Origin: an uncultured Bacteroides sp.
GTDB lineage: Bacteria > Bacteroidota > Bacteroidia > Bacteroidales > Bacteroidaceae
Direction: 5' to 3'
Assembly: GCA_944322355.1 (NCBI GenBank)
Contig: CALUOT010000004.1
Span: 21,370 to 85,369 of the forward strand
DNA: 64,000 nucleotides
Below are positions 1 through 9,040 of this stretch, piece after piece. Each line of letters opens with the position of its first letter. Within the stretch, counting starts at the first letter, position 1. The notes beneath the pieces are model-generated. The model did not search any database. It saw only the letters and a program-made list of their open reading frames with translations, and had not been told where the DNA came from. The translations under genes were made by a program, and so were the position numbers.

Positions 1-1658
1 TGTTGGCAGGCAGCATCTTGCAACTGGTATTTCCTTTCCTGACGCAAACCATTGTAGACCAAGGCATCGGACACCATAATCTGAACTTCATTCAACTGGT
101 GCTGATGGCCCAGTTGATATTAGTATTCAGCCGCACCCTCATCGAAGTGATACGGCGCTGCATCCTGCTGCATGTCAGTACGCGAGTGAACGTATCGCTC
201 ATATCGGACTTCCTGACCAAGCTGATGAAGCTACCCATGCGCTTTTTTGACAGCAAACTGGCAGGTGACCTGATACGACGTATTGAAGACCACGGCCGTA
301 TCGAGAGTTTCCTGACACAATCCGTGCTGCAAATATCATTTGCCACGCTGACCATCGCTATTTTCGGTAGTGTCCTGGCCGTTTACAATTGGAAAATATT
401 CCTGGTATTTTTGCTATTCAGCCTGCTCTACGTGGGATGGGTCATGCTGTTCATGCGCAAACGTGCCGATCTGGATAAAAAGAACTTTGAACAAATGGCT
501 GTCAACCAGAACAATCTGATACAATTAATATACGGCATGCAGGACATCAAACTGCTGGGATGCGAACAGCAAAAACGCTGGGAGTGGGAAAACATACAAG
601 CTTCGCTGTTTCACATCAACATGAGTTCGCTAAACCTCGGTCAATGGCAACAAGTGGGAGCAGTACTCATCAATGAAGTGAAGAATATACTGATCACCGT
701 CATGTCGGCCACAGCGGTATTGCAAGGAGAGATTACGCTGGGAGTCATGCTTTCCATCCAGTACATCATCGGGCAGATGCAAGGACCGGTGAGCCAGTTT
801 GTATCCTTCATGCAGGCCACTCAGGATGCCAAACTCAGTCTGGAACGTTTAGGTGAAATACATGGCAAACCGGATGAAGAAGCCTCGGACAACTCGTCGA
901 ATACCAACCTGTCGGGACATGACAGCATTTCGCTACAAAACTTGTCTTTCACTTACGGTTCGGAGAAATCGCATCTGGTTATCAAAAATCTGTCATTGGA
1001 CATTCCGGCGGGTAAAACAACGGCCATCGTAGGACTGAGCGGAAGCGGAAAAACGACACTTATCAAACTGATGCTCGGATTTTATCCGCCTACGGAAGGC
1101 GATATCCGCATAGGCGGACATTCCTTGCAGAAGATAAGTTTTAAAGAATGGCGCAAGCATTGCGGAGTCGTGATGCAGGAAGGCTTCATCTTCGGCGACA
1201 CGATTGCCAACAACATAGCACCGGACGGCGAGGAAATAGACCGTGAACGCATGGCCTATGCAGTAGAAATGGCCAACATACGGGAATTTATCGAGGCATT
1301 GCCCCTTAAATACAATACGAAAATAGGGAACACCGGACAAGGACTGAGCCAAGGACAAAAGCAACGCATACTGATAGCACGCGCCATCTACCGCAATCCG
1401 GACTACCTGTTTTTCGACGAAGCAACCAATGCACTCGACACGGATAACGAGAAGGTCATCCAACAGCATCTGGACCAGTTTTTCCGCAACAAGACCGTGG
1501 TCATCGTAGCCCATCGCCTGAGTACGGTACGCAATGCGGACCAAATTGTAGTACTGAAAGGAGGAGAGATAACAGAACGTGGTACGCACGAATCACTGAT
1601 AGCCCTGCAAGGGGATTATTACAGACTGGTTAAAAATCAATTGGAACTGAGTGCTTAA
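1..1658 (+). CDS. ABC transporter, peptide/bacteriocin-export type (5' end outside window)
   Basis: This is the C-terminal 551 residues of an export ABC transporter that fuses a membrane domain to an ATPase; the frame is open at the window edge, so the start is missing. Hydrophobic stretches at about 30-45, 108-150 and 225-260 form the membrane domain. The ATPase shows Walker A (GLSGSGKT, about 344-351), the signature LSQGQ (448-452), Walker B (YLFFDE, 468-473) and the H-loop histidine (504). An HlyD-type adaptor follows after 15 nt, the usual order for exporters of peptides with double-glycine leaders, whose transporters often begin with a C39 peptidase. Whether this one does lies outside the window. 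It would act in the inner membrane with the adaptor and a TolC-like channel. The substrate is unknown. Confidence 0.9.
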   Translation, partial: LAGSILQLVFPFLTQTIVDQGIGHHNLNFIQLVLMAQLILVFSRTLIEVIRRCILLHVSTRVNVSLISDFLTKLMKLPMRFFDSKLAGDLIRRIEDHGRIESFLTQSVLQISFATLTIAIFGSVLAVYNWKIFLVFLLFSLLYVGWVMLFMRKRADLDKKNFEQMAVNQNNLIQLIYGMQDIKLLGCEQQKRWEWENIQASLFHINMSSLNLGQWQQVGAVLINEVKNILITVMSATAVLQGEITLGVMLSIQYIIGQMQGPVSQFVSFMQATQDAKLSLERLGEIHGKPDEEASDNSSNTNLSGHDSISLQNLSFTYGSEKSHLVIKNLSLDIPAGKTTAIVGLSGSGKTTLIKLMLGFYPPTEGDIRIGGHSLQKISFKEWRKHCGVVMQEGFIFGDTIANNIAPDGEEIDRERMAYAVEMANIREFIEALPLKYNTKIGNTGQGLSQGQKQRILIARAIYRNPDYLFFDEATNALDTDNEKVIQQHLDQFFRNKTVVIVAHRLSTVRNADQIVVLKGGEITERGTHESLIALQGDYYRLVKNQLELSA

Positions 1659-1673
1659 TGGGAGGAAAAAACG

Positions 1674-2801
1674 ATGGAAGAAGTTTATAAACCAAACGAT
1701 ACAGAACGGATAGAAGTTTATCACACGGAAAATAATGACATGCTGGGCGACATGCCCGGCTGGTTGATCTATACAGGCAGCTACATGGTATACGGCTTAA
1801 TTGCCCTGTTGATCATAGGAAGTGCCTTGTTCCAATACCCGGACGTGATCAAGCAACACATACGTATTGATGATACAGGTAGCGTGGAATGGATTACATC
1901 GAACCATACCGGCATGATAGACCGTTTTCTGGTGGAAGATGGAGCACAGGTGCAGGCGGGCGATACCTTGGGCATCCTCAAGAACACGGCCTCCCTGGAC
2001 GATGTTAAAACATTCTGCCAAGTACTGACCCAAGTAGAATATTATTACCGGACACGTAATGCCGACTACTTACGTGACTTTCCGTTTGACCTGATTATGG
2101 GTGACATGACTCCGGCTTATGAACAATTTACGCAAGCAGTCAGAAACTGCCTGATGTACTACGATTTCGATTTGTATCCGCAAAAAAAGAAATTCCTGGA
2201 CGAGGAACTGAAAATTCTGAATGCAAGCAGCGAGGCCGACGAACTGAGCCAACTAAAAGTAAAACGGGAATTGTTCGAACTGGAAATGACCCATAAGATG
2301 GAAATGGGGAAAAACCTCCGGGCATTGGAACTGGCGTATGAAAATATGGTGAATCATTTGAAGACGTGGGATCATACGTATCTGATCAAATGCCGGAACA
2401 GCGGAACTGTGCTGTGGGGTAAAAGCTGGAGTCTGGGTGGAAAAATTGCGGAAGGCGATACGCTGTGTACCGTCCTGTCACAGAAGCGGGGAACACTTAC
2501 CGGCCATATACAGGTGGATGAATCGCAGATATCGGACATTGCCATAGGGGATAAAGTAAATATTGAATTAAACAAATATCCGTCTCATTCGTATGGCCAA
2601 TTGATGGGCGAGGTGGCTTCCATCTCTTTCATCCCCCGTAACAAGAATTATGCGATTGAAATAGCTTTCCCCCATGGATTGCTGACCAGCAATGGCAAAG
2701 AGATAGTTTATGAAATAGGCCTGTCCGGACAAGCAGAGATTATAACACTGAGTCGCAGTGTATTGAGCCGTATATTTGCTCCGATAAAAGAAATCTTTTA
2801 A
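1674..2801 (+). CDS. HlyD-family membrane fusion protein
   Basis: Periplasmic adaptor of 375 residues linking the upstream ABC transporter to an outer-membrane channel. One membrane segment lies at about 32-54, followed by a first lipoyl-like half (79-102, with VEDGAQVQAGD), a charged helical region that probably forms the hairpin (about 160-225), a second lipoyl half (about 235-265) and a beta-barrel region to the end. The hairpin is short, as in adaptors paired with bacteriocin-type transporters. The start is 15 nt after the transporter stop, with a GGAGG-like site just upstream, so the two are clearly cotranscribed. The family assignment is firm. The cargo cannot be deduced. Confidence 0.88.
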   Translation: MEEVYKPNDTERIEVYHTENNDMLGDMPGWLIYTGSYMVYGLIALLIIGSALFQYPDVIKQHIRIDDTGSVEWITSNHTGMIDRFLVEDGAQVQAGDTLGILKNTASLDDVKTFCQVLTQVEYYYRTRNADYLRDFPFDLIMGDMTPAYEQFTQAVRNCLMYYDFDLYPQKKKFLDEELKILNASSEADELSQLKVKRELFELEMTHKMEMGKNLRALELAYENMVNHLKTWDHTYLIKCRNSGTVLWGKSWSLGGKIAEGDTLCTVLSQKRGTLTGHIQVDESQISDIAIGDKVNIELNKYPSHSYGQLMGEVASISFIPRNKNYAIEIAFPHGLLTSNGKEIVYEIGLSGQAEIITLSRSVLSRIFAPIKEIF

Positions 2802-2807
2802 AAAACT

Positions 2808-3260
2808 ATGAGTGAAGATGAATTGAAGAAAATTAAAGATTCGTTTGTTCGTACAGACGAAACATGCGACAGTTCGGTGGCTTGCCTGATGAGCGTCATC
2901 AAATACCATGGTGGAACAAGCCCTTGGGAGCAAGTGAAAGCATGGTGTAAAAGTAAGCCTAAAGATTCCGCTTCCGCATTGAGAGAGGCAGCGGAACGGG
3001 CCGGATTCACTGTCGTAGCCGACCTGATGGATACAGAAGAATTGAAGGAACAGACAATTCCAATCATTCTCCTTATGTATGATGACTTCGGAGGTATAGG
3101 CTATGCCGTATGTTATGGCATGCACGAAAACCGCTTCATCGTGTGGGAACCGAAATGGGGACCTATGCAATATTGGGAATCCGAATTAAAAGCACTTTGG
3201 AAATATCGTATTGCCTACAGGCTGTACCCTAATCCGACAGTTTTCAAAGTTACACGGTGA
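2808..3260 (+). CDS. C39-like domain protein with apparently lost catalytic residues
   Basis: A cytosolic protein of 150 residues starting 6 nt after the HlyD gene, so part of the same operon. The fold pattern resembles peptidase C39: a Cys-box-like stretch (SSVACLMSVIKYHGG, about 22-36), a helix with SALREAAERAGF (about 56-67), and a late strand with GYAVCYG (99-105) followed by VWEPKWG. In active C39 domains the box reads CGxACL, then HFVV, then DPxxG. Here the nucleophile position is Ser22 if VACL is aligned, the His position is Gly or Ile, and Asp is Glu. A catalytically dead, leader-binding C39-like domain is the best reading. Cys20 next to the box leaves some doubt about the alignment. 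No signal peptide is seen. Confidence 0.65.
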   Translation: MSEDELKKIKDSFVRTDETCDSSVACLMSVIKYHGGTSPWEQVKAWCKSKPKDSASALREAAERAGFTVVADLMDTEELKEQTIPIILLMYDDFGGIGYAVCYGMHENRFIVWEPKWGPMQYWESELKALWKYRIAYRLYPNPTVFKVTR

Positions 3261-3270
3261 AGTTTCACCG
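3255..3270. repeat. 7-bp-arm palindrome across the stop codon
   Basis: The arms CGGTGAA and TTCACCG are separated by 2 nt and overlap the TGA stop of the C39-like gene. No T-run follows, so it is not a standard terminator. It shares the GTGAA/TTCAC words with the duplicated block that begins 30 nt later. Confidence 0.6.
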
Positions 3271-3299
3271 GAATAAATTGGAAATCAACGTTTTATGAT

Positions 3300-3397
3300 G
3301 AAACATAGAGAAGTGAAAGATGCGATGAAAGATGTATGTTTCACTACATTTCGTTAGTTATCAACCAGTTGCATGTGTGGTGAAAGCGTGAAAGCAA
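3300..3397 (+). repeat. Duplicated intergenic block, copy 1
   Basis: The block contains GTGAAAGATGCG-A-TGAAAGATG-N-ATGTTTCAC at 3313-3344 and TGAAAGCGTGAAAGCAA at 3381-3397. A second copy in the same orientation lies at 41409-41501, directly after the recombinase gene. The first motif differs there by one indel and one base, the second is identical, and both copies keep exactly 36 nt between them. GTGAAAG words are directly repeated and face an inverted GTTTCAC, as a protein-binding site might. There is no coding potential. The function is unknown. Confidence 0.75.
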
Positions 3398-3426
3398 TTT
3401 AATGAAGAATGAGAAATATACGTTTT

Positions 3427-3558
3427 TTCTTCTAATGGTACATGAAGCTTCTTTAAATGTGACACAACAGTTCATTAAATGTCATGCCCGATAACATCGT
3501 ATGTTTTCACCTCTAAGATAGTATGTTCTCTATCGGAAGATAGTATGTTTTTCCCGAC
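3427..3558 (+). repeat. 22-nt-period array, six units, upstream of yqeY
   Basis: Six consecutive 22-nt units. Core words start at 3433, 3455, 3477, 3499, 3521 and 3543: TAATGG, AAATGT, AAATGT, then GTATGTT three times. The last three belong to dyads of the form AACAT-CGT-ATGTT or AAGAT-AGT-ATGTT. The array ends 18 nt before the -33 box of the yqeY promoter. A related four-unit array lies at 41558-41645, and a six-unit one at 58885-59016. The strict spacing of two helical turns suggests cooperative protein binding on one DNA face. That role is inferred. Confidence 0.75.
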
Positions 3559-3575
3559 ACTTTTGAAACACTTAA

Positions 3576-3606
3576 TTTGAAGTTAGCCGGGAAAACGCTA
3601 CTTTTG
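3576..3606 (+). promoter_or_regulatory. Promoter of yqeY
   Basis: TTTG at 3576-3579, a 19-nt spacer and TACTTTTG at 3599-3606 match the Bacteroides primary-sigma consensus (TTTG, 19-21 nt, TAnnTTTG). Transcription should start near 3612, about 33 nt before the ATG at 3645. Confidence 0.8.
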
Positions 3607-3644
3607 CAGGTAGAAAAAAACGATTCACTAAAAACAAGATAACT

Positions 3645-4094
3645 ATGGATTTATTTGAAAAAGTCAGCGAAGACATTAAAACCGCCATGAAGGCGAAAGA
3701 TAAAGTAGCCCTCGAAACACTGAGAAACATCAAGAAAGTATTCCTGGAGGCCAAGACTGCCCCGGGAGCCAACGACACCCTGAACGATGCCGATGCTCTA
3801 AAAATCATTCAGAAGCTGGTAAAACAAGGAAAGGATACCGCCGAAATCTATGTACAACAAGGACGTCAGGACTTGGCCGAAGGCGAATTGGCGCAAGTCA
3901 AAGTGATGGAAGCCTATCTGCCCAAGCAGATGACTCCCGAAGAACTGGAAGCTGCCTTGAAGGAAATCATAGCCGAGGTGGGTGCCACCAGCGGCAAGGA
4001 CATGGGCAAGGTGATGGGTGTAGCCAGCAAGAAGTTGGCCGGATTGGCTGAAGGACGCGCCATCTCTGCCAAAGTCAAGGAACTGTTGGGATAA
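3645..4094 (+). CDS. yqeY: GatB/YqeY domain-containing protein
   Basis: A small cytosolic helical protein of 149 residues, full length for the family. It begins MDLFEKVSEDIKTAMKAKDK and carries the typical middle motifs (ADALKIIQKLVKQGKDTAE and YLPKQMTPEELE) and the C-terminal GKDMGKVMGVASKKLAG region, which resembles the tail domain of the GatB amidotransferase subunit. YqeY is thought to bind tRNA or act near amidotransferase complexes, but its exact role is not settled. It is monocistronic here, with its own promoter and a following hairpin. It sits between two accessory regions although it is usually a core gene. Confidence 0.93.
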   Translation: MDLFEKVSEDIKTAMKAKDKVALETLRNIKKVFLEAKTAPGANDTLNDADALKIIQKLVKQGKDTAEIYVQQGRQDLAEGELAQVKVMEAYLPKQMTPEELEAALKEIIAEVGATSGKDMGKVMGVASKKLAGLAEGRAISAKVKELLG

Positions 4095-4109
4095 TCAGAA
4101 GACAGACAA

Positions 4110-4147
4110 GAGGGTGTGTCGAAAAGCATTCTGTCTGACACACCCTC
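4110..4147 (+). terminator. Hairpin after yqeY
   Basis: A perfect 11-bp stem GAGGGTGTGTC / GACACACCCTC with a 16-nt loop lies 16 nt after the yqeY stop. No T-run follows, so it may be a weak or factor-assisted terminator, or one that protects the mRNA 3' end. Confidence 0.55.
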
Positions 4148-4235
4148 CAGATACATCCTGAAAATTTATATCGGTAAACTTTACCCGACTACAAAAACAG
4201 CCATTCCATTCGAATAACCTACACTCCTTCCTGTC

Positions 4236-7200
4236 CTATTTTTCCTCCGCTTCTTTTCCTTTGCCTGTATGGATAGGAGGACCGCCCCGATAAGCCTTCG
4301 GCGAAACTCCAAAGTGCTGCTTGAAGCAACGGCTAAAGTAGAAAGGATCGTTCAATCCTACTTTGTACGTAATTTCGGCCACCGTATAGCGGCCTTCCAA
4401 CAACAGTTCGGCTCCCTTCTTCAACCGCATGAGGCGGATATATTCATTGGGCGAATAACCGGTCAGTCCCCGCAACTTCCGGTAGAAAATGGAACGGCTT
4501 ACGCCCATGATGGAAGCCAGTTCGTCGACCGTAAAGTCCGGATTACTCAGCTGCTCCTCGATCGTAGTCTGCAAGCGGTCTACAAATTCCTTGTCTTTGG
4601 CTGAAGCGCAAAGGTCGGGACGAAGCATATTGGGGGCATTCGAGAACTTATCCAACAAGGCTTTTCGTTGTTCTATCAGCTTGAATACGCGAGTCAGAAG
4701 CAACCGCGGACTGAAAGGCTTCGTGATATAGGCATCGGCTCCGCTTTCCAGCCCTTCCAACTGGCTTTCGTCGGATTGCATGGCCGTCAGCAGGATGACC
4801 GGGATATGGCTGGTATTGAAATCTCCCTTCAACTGGCGGGTCACCTCGAAGCCCGTCATGCCCGGCATCAATACATCGCATATCACCAAATCGGCATCAT
4901 AGGTCCGTGCCCGCTCCAATCCGGCTTTTCCATCGGCCTCGGCCACTACCTCGAAGTAGCGGTTCAGCTCTTCCTTCAAGAACTCACGCACGTCGTTATC
5001 ATCCTCAATGACCAGTATTTTATAAGAAGTGGACGGTCCGTTTTGCCCCAACAGTTCCTGGAAGTGCTCCATTTCTTCCACCGACATGCCTTGCTTATGC
5101 TTTTCTTCTTCCTCCTCCAGCAGGACATTATGAGGAATCAGGAAATCCTTCTCCTCGTACACAGCCGGGTCGGTAGGCAGCGTAACCGTAAAGACAGAAC
5201 CTCCTCCTTCGTTCTCCGCATAAGTGATGGTTCCCTTATGTACACTCACCAATTCGTGGCTCAGGTGCAAACCCACTCCTACACTGCTTCCCGAGAAACT
5301 ACTCTGCATGAAACGTTTAAAGAGTTCATTCCGTTTTTCCTTAGGAATCCCGACGCCCGTATCGCGCACTTCCATCACCAGTTTCTTCCGACTTTCGTCT
5401 ACCGCTGCCGAGAGGGTTACCCGTCCGTTGCTGGGCGTGTACTTGAAAGCATTCGACAATAAGTTGTAGGTCACTTTATCCAAATGTCCCTTGTCCACAA
5501 ACATCTTGTAGGAAGCCAATGAATGGACGAACTTAAAGTCCATGTGCTTCGATTCGGCCACATCCATAAAACTCAGATAAATCTCGTACAGGAAAGCTAT
5601 CACATCGGTTTCCTCCAATGAAAGTGCCAATTTATTGTTCTGCATTTTCCGGAACTCCAGCAACTGATTGATAAGCCGTAACATGCGCTTGGTACTTTTG
5701 TCCATCACGTGCAAGGCATGGTCGGTTTCTTCCGGCAACTTACGACCCAGCATGATTTTCTCCAACGCCCCTTGTATCAAGGTGAGCGGCGTCCGAAACT
5801 CATGGGAGATATTGGTAAAGAAGACTAATTTATATTCCGTCAGCCGCTTCTCCACCTCAATCCGATTGCGCAGCGTATTGAAATTGCGTATCACCCGGAA
5901 GACCACATAAAGCAGCACAACCGCCAACAAGATATAAACCAGGAAGGCCCAGCCCGTCAACCAGAAAGGTGGGGTAATAACCATATCGAGTACGGCCTCA
6001 TCGTGCGACCAGACTCCCTGCCCGTTGCAAGCCTTGACACGCAATTTATAGTGTCCGGGAGGTATATTCTTATAAGCAGCAAAATTCAACAGAGAAGGCA
6101 CACTCCACTCTCGGTCATACGGTTCAAGCCGATATGTATATTTGACTGCTTTGGAAAGCGGATATTCAAACGTAGAGAAGTCTATCACCCAAGAATTCTG
6201 CCCATGTTTCAACCGGACAGATTGGGTATAAGCCATCGAGCAGGTCAAAGGAGAATCCGGCTCACCGGGACTCACTAAGATACCATTCACATGTAATCCT
6301 GTAAACGAAACCACCGGAGCAGCCGGTACATTGTCGGCCACCTCTTCGGGATCGACAACAAACAATCCGAAGTTTGAACCGAACAGCAATTCTCCTTCAT
6401 CAGTCCGTGCACAGCTATTCTCACTATAGGCATTGCCCAACGTATGGGAGGCAAAAAAGAAATTCTCAAAGACACGCGTATCGGGATCTAAACGCGAAAT
6501 GCCCAACTCGGTAGCAATCCATATCCGTCCCTTCTCATCCTCCGTAATGGACTGTACCATGCTGTTCACCAATCCGTCGGACACGTCAAAATGCCGGAAG
6601 CTCAAATCCCGATACCCGTTTGCCGGTTGACACATACTCAGTCCTTTACCCGACGTGCCCATCCACATACGTCCTTTACTATCCTGGAATAAACATTTGA
6701 TTTCGTTGCTGCGCAATTTTCCACTCGCCATATCATACACGACATAGCTATGCGGATTCTCCATCAACGAATCCGGATGAAAGACATACACACCGGCACT
6801 CGTCCCGGCCCACAGCCATCCGTTCCGGTCCTCCTCCAGCACTCGAATCTGACGCTGTGCATAACTGCCCATCAAGAAACGTCGGAATGTATAACGCATT
6901 TGAGTTCCCTCGGTCACAGGTTGCGCCAGATTAAGTCCTCCTCCAAAAGTGCCAATCCACATACGCCCTTTACGGTCGAGTTGGCAATCGAAGATATTAT
7001 TACTTCCCAACGAGGTAGAGTCTTCCACCTGATTCTTGTACCACACCCCGTCTACATTCAGTCCGGCGCCCCGGGTTCCCGTCCAAAGACTTCCATCGGC
7101 TCCACGCTCCACAACATACACATTGGAAATGATGGTATTTTGTTTGGTCAAGACTTTCTGCTCAGCATCATAAATATAAAGTCCTCCTTGCCGGGTACCG

Positions 7201-8534
7201 ACCCAAATGGTTCCATCGGTAGTCCGACTTATCATACGCACGGTATTGGCCCGTCCGTCCTTCGAATCCTTTTCCGGCAACAATCTCCGCACACTGCCAT
7301 CCAACACCTGGATATGCGATACCCCAGCATACTCTGAACTCACCCAAATGCCTCCGGTTCTGTCTTCCATCAAATAAAGCAAATAATCAGAAGTAATATG
7401 ACTTGCACCTTCCATGTCGAACGTAAAATGCTGCAACGAATCTTCCACCGGATCGTATACGAAAAGCCCATTTCCATAGGTGGAAATCCACGTCAATCCC
7501 CTGGAATCGCAAACAATGTGATAGCGCTCTTCGTCTATATATTTCACCCGCTCAGGCGGGATCAGCGTGTATGAATTCACCTGTCCGGTGGCAGCATCCA
7601 CCTGCCACAACTTTCCGACATGATTATACGCCCAATAATTCCCCAACGCATCCTTCTGCACATCTGCATTGACCAGATCCAATTCTTCACTCTTTCGTAT
7701 CGTCCCGGTTTTCAAGTCAAATTCATAACCGCCCCGATTGGTAAATATCACCCAGACATTCTTCTTTTTCAAGCTGGCACACACCCGGACATCTTCACCA
7801 GGCAACCGGCCCATATCCCGGCATTTCTCTCCCCGCCGGCGCATTACAATCTTGCCATCGGACGACACAAAATACATATCCTCATCATCCGACAGGATCT
7901 CTGCTGCCGAATGAGAAGGCACGACCATCACCGTTCTGTCCCCTACGACTTGCAACACACCTTCATCCGTACCAATCCAGATAGTTCCCCGTGCATCCTC
8001 GAAAACATAATACACCTTGTCCGTGGGTAAATTCCGGTTGGCCACGTTGAATACGGTCGAAGAAAATTTTCCATTTCCATACGTGACCCGACGACATCCG
8101 TTTCCATCCAGCCAAAACCAAACATGGCCATTACGGTCGATCAGTTTGTCGCTATACAACTCCTTGTACTCGCCACACCCCGTAAAATCGACAAAGCGTT
8201 CCTCTTTCAGGTCATAGCAACTATAGATTTGCGCCGAAGTACCAATCCACAAAAGGCCATTTTTATCTTCCTCCAAATCGCGGATACGATGATCTCCCAA
8301 AGAAAGCGACGTTCCTTGAGCGGGCTGATAGGTAACAAAAGAACTCCCGTCATACCGGCTAAGCCCGTTCAGCGTCCCCATCCAAATAAAACCTTTACTA
8401 TCCTGATACATACAGCGCACCGTATTGTTGGCTATACCCTCATTGGTGGTCAACTGTATGGAACGAATATCGACAGCTAACGCCCTGTTCAAACTGAACA
8501 AAAGCAAGATATATAACAGAAAGATTTTTTTCAT
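4236..8534 (-). CDS. Hybrid two-component system regulator (sensor propeller, kinase, receiver, AraC-type HTH)
   Basis: A PUL regulator combining sensor and response regulator in one polypeptide, 1432 residues from the start chosen. In order: signal peptide, two seven-bladed periplasmic propellers with repeated WIGT/WMGT blades (to about 740), a Y_Y_Y domain, a membrane segment (about 855-880), a histidine kinase with the H-box ISHEFRTPLTL (about 908) and N-box NLLSNAFKYTP, a receiver with IEDD and phosphoacceptor VICDVLMPG (about 1220), and a C-terminal AraC-type HTH (SRSIFYRKLRGLTG, then FYFSRCFKQHFG). The open frame reaches further upstream, but the -7 box at 8562-8569 leaves only ATGs at 8555 (nearly leaderless) and 8534. 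The second follows a GGAGA site. It closes the RG-I PUL and is its likely activator, sensing RG-I oligosaccharides. Confidence 0.95.
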   Translation of the reverse strand: MKKIFLLYILLLFSLNRALAVDIRSIQLTTNEGIANNTVRCMYQDSKGFIWMGTLNGLSRYDGSSFVTYQPAQGTSLSLGDHRIRDLEEDKNGLLWIGTSAQIYSCYDLKEERFVDFTGCGEYKELYSDKLIDRNGHVWFWLDGNGCRRVTYGNGKFSSTVFNVANRNLPTDKVYYVFEDARGTIWIGTDEGVLQVVGDRTVMVVPSHSAAEILSDDEDMYFVSSDGKIVMRRRGEKCRDMGRLPGEDVRVCASLKKKNVWVIFTNRGGYEFDLKTGTIRKSEELDLVNADVQKDALGNYWAYNHVGKLWQVDAATGQVNSYTLIPPERVKYIDEERYHIVCDSRGLTWISTYGNGLFVYDPVEDSLQHFTFDMEGASHITSDYLLYLMEDRTGGIWVSSEYAGVSHIQVLDGSVRRLLPEKDSKDGRANTVRMISRTTDGTIWVGTRQGGLYIYDAEQKVLTKQNTIISNVYVVERGADGSLWTGTRGAGLNVDGVWYKNQVEDSTSLGSNNIFDCQLDRKGRMWIGTFGGGLNLAQPVTEGTQMRYTFRRFLMGSYAQRQIRVLEEDRNGWLWAGTSAGVYVFHPDSLMENPHSYVVYDMASGKLRSNEIKCLFQDSKGRMWMGTSGKGLSMCQPANGYRDLSFRHFDVSDGLVNSMVQSITEDEKGRIWIATELGISRLDPDTRVFENFFFASHTLGNAYSENSCARTDEGELLFGSNFGLFVVDPEEVADNVPAAPVVSFTGLHVNGILVSPGEPDSPLTCSMAYTQSVRLKHGQNSWVIDFSTFEYPLSKAVKYTYRLEPYDREWSVPSLLNFAAYKNIPPGHYKLRVKACNGQGVWSHDEAVLDMVITPPFWLTGWAFLVYILLAVVLLYVVFRVIRNFNTLRNRIEVEKRLTEYKLVFFTNISHEFRTPLTLIQGALEKIMLGRKLPEETDHALHVMDKSTKRMLRLINQLLEFRKMQNNKLALSLEETDVIAFLYEIYLSFMDVAESKHMDFKFVHSLASYKMFVDKGHLDKVTYNLLSNAFKYTPSNGRVTLSAAVDESRKKLVMEVRDTGVGIPKEKRNELFKRFMQSSFSGSSVGVGLHLSHELVSVHKGTITYAENEGGGSVFTVTLPTDPAVYEEKDFLIPHNVLLEEEEEKHKQGMSVEEMEHFQELLGQNGPSTSYKILVIEDDNDVREFLKEELNRYFEVVAEADGKAGLERARTYDADLVICDVLMPGMTGFEVTRQLKGDFNTSHIPVILLTAMQSDESQLEGLESGADAYITKPFSPRLLLTRVFKLIEQRKALLDKFSNAPNMLRPDLCASAKDKEFVDRLQTTIEEQLSNPDFTVDELASIMGVSRSIFYRKLRGLTGYSPNEYIRLMRLKKGAELLLEGRYTVAEITYKVGLNDPFYFSRCFKQHFGVSPKAYRGGPPIHTGKGKEAEEK

Positions 8535-8561
8535 GTTCTCCACACTTTTTTTCATGGCGAG

Positions 8562-8591
8562 CAAATGTACAAAAAAAAAGTGCATCCCAAA
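8562..8591 (-). promoter_or_regulatory. Promoter of the hybrid regulator gene
   Basis: On the minus strand TTTG (8591-8588), an 18-nt spacer and TACATTTG (8569-8562) fit the Bacteroides consensus. The -33 box lies in the loop of the terminator of the preceding gene, so the regulator has its own basal promoter right behind the operon end. Confidence 0.7.
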
Positions 8592-8610
8592 AGCCGGATG
8601 CACTTTTTTA
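8571..8610 (-). terminator. Terminator of the RG-I enzyme operon after rhaM
   Basis: The stem GTGCATCC (8580-8587) / GGATGCAC (8596-8603) is extended by an A-run facing a T-run. On the minus strand the hairpin is followed by nine T. It lies 16 nt after the rhaM stop. Confidence 0.85.
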
Positions 8611-8625
8611 CATAAGCTACCAGAT

Positions 8626-8940
8626 TCAGTCCATGTGGAACACTTCCGGAAGAGGAATAGTAACCGGCGAATTGTCAGCATTCACCTCCATGATGTCGGC
8701 CATGTAATCCCACCATTTCTGTACCACCGGATTGGTACCCATATCCTGAGAAGAAGCTTCACCCTTTGTCTTCTGGCAAGCAAACAGGATATTGGTATCC
8801 TTGTCCCAATAAATGGAATAGTCATACACGCCACCTTCAGACAACATCTGTTTCAACTCGGGCCAAATGGCCGCATGCCGGCGTTCGTACTCTTTTTCAA
8901 AACCCGGCTTCAAAAACATCTTAAATGCTTCACGTTTCAT
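8626..8940 (-). CDS. rhaM: L-rhamnose mutarotase
   Basis: A small cytosolic enzyme of 104 residues that interconverts the alpha and beta anomers of L-rhamnose, supplying the anomer used by rhamnose isomerase. The typical beginning (KREAFKMFLKPGFEKEYERRHAAIWPEL) holds the conserved His of the RRH motif, and YSIYWD and QKWWDYMADIM follow, as in the YiiL/RhaM family. The length is normal. It is the last gene before the operon terminator, and its presence supports L-rhamnose as a breakdown product of the PUL. A 22-nt-period array lies about 100 nt upstream of the start. Confidence 0.93.
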   Translation of the reverse strand: MKREAFKMFLKPGFEKEYERRHAAIWPELKQMLSEGGVYDYSIYWDKDTNILFACQKTKGEASSQDMGTNPVVQKWWDYMADIMEVNADNSPVTIPLPEVFHMD

Positions 8941-9040
8941 AATACGTCAATTTTTAAGTAATCGTTTATAAGTCATTCAATGAACTAACGTTCAACAGAT
9001 TTTACAAATCCAAGACCATCACCTAACCACTCTCCAAAAG

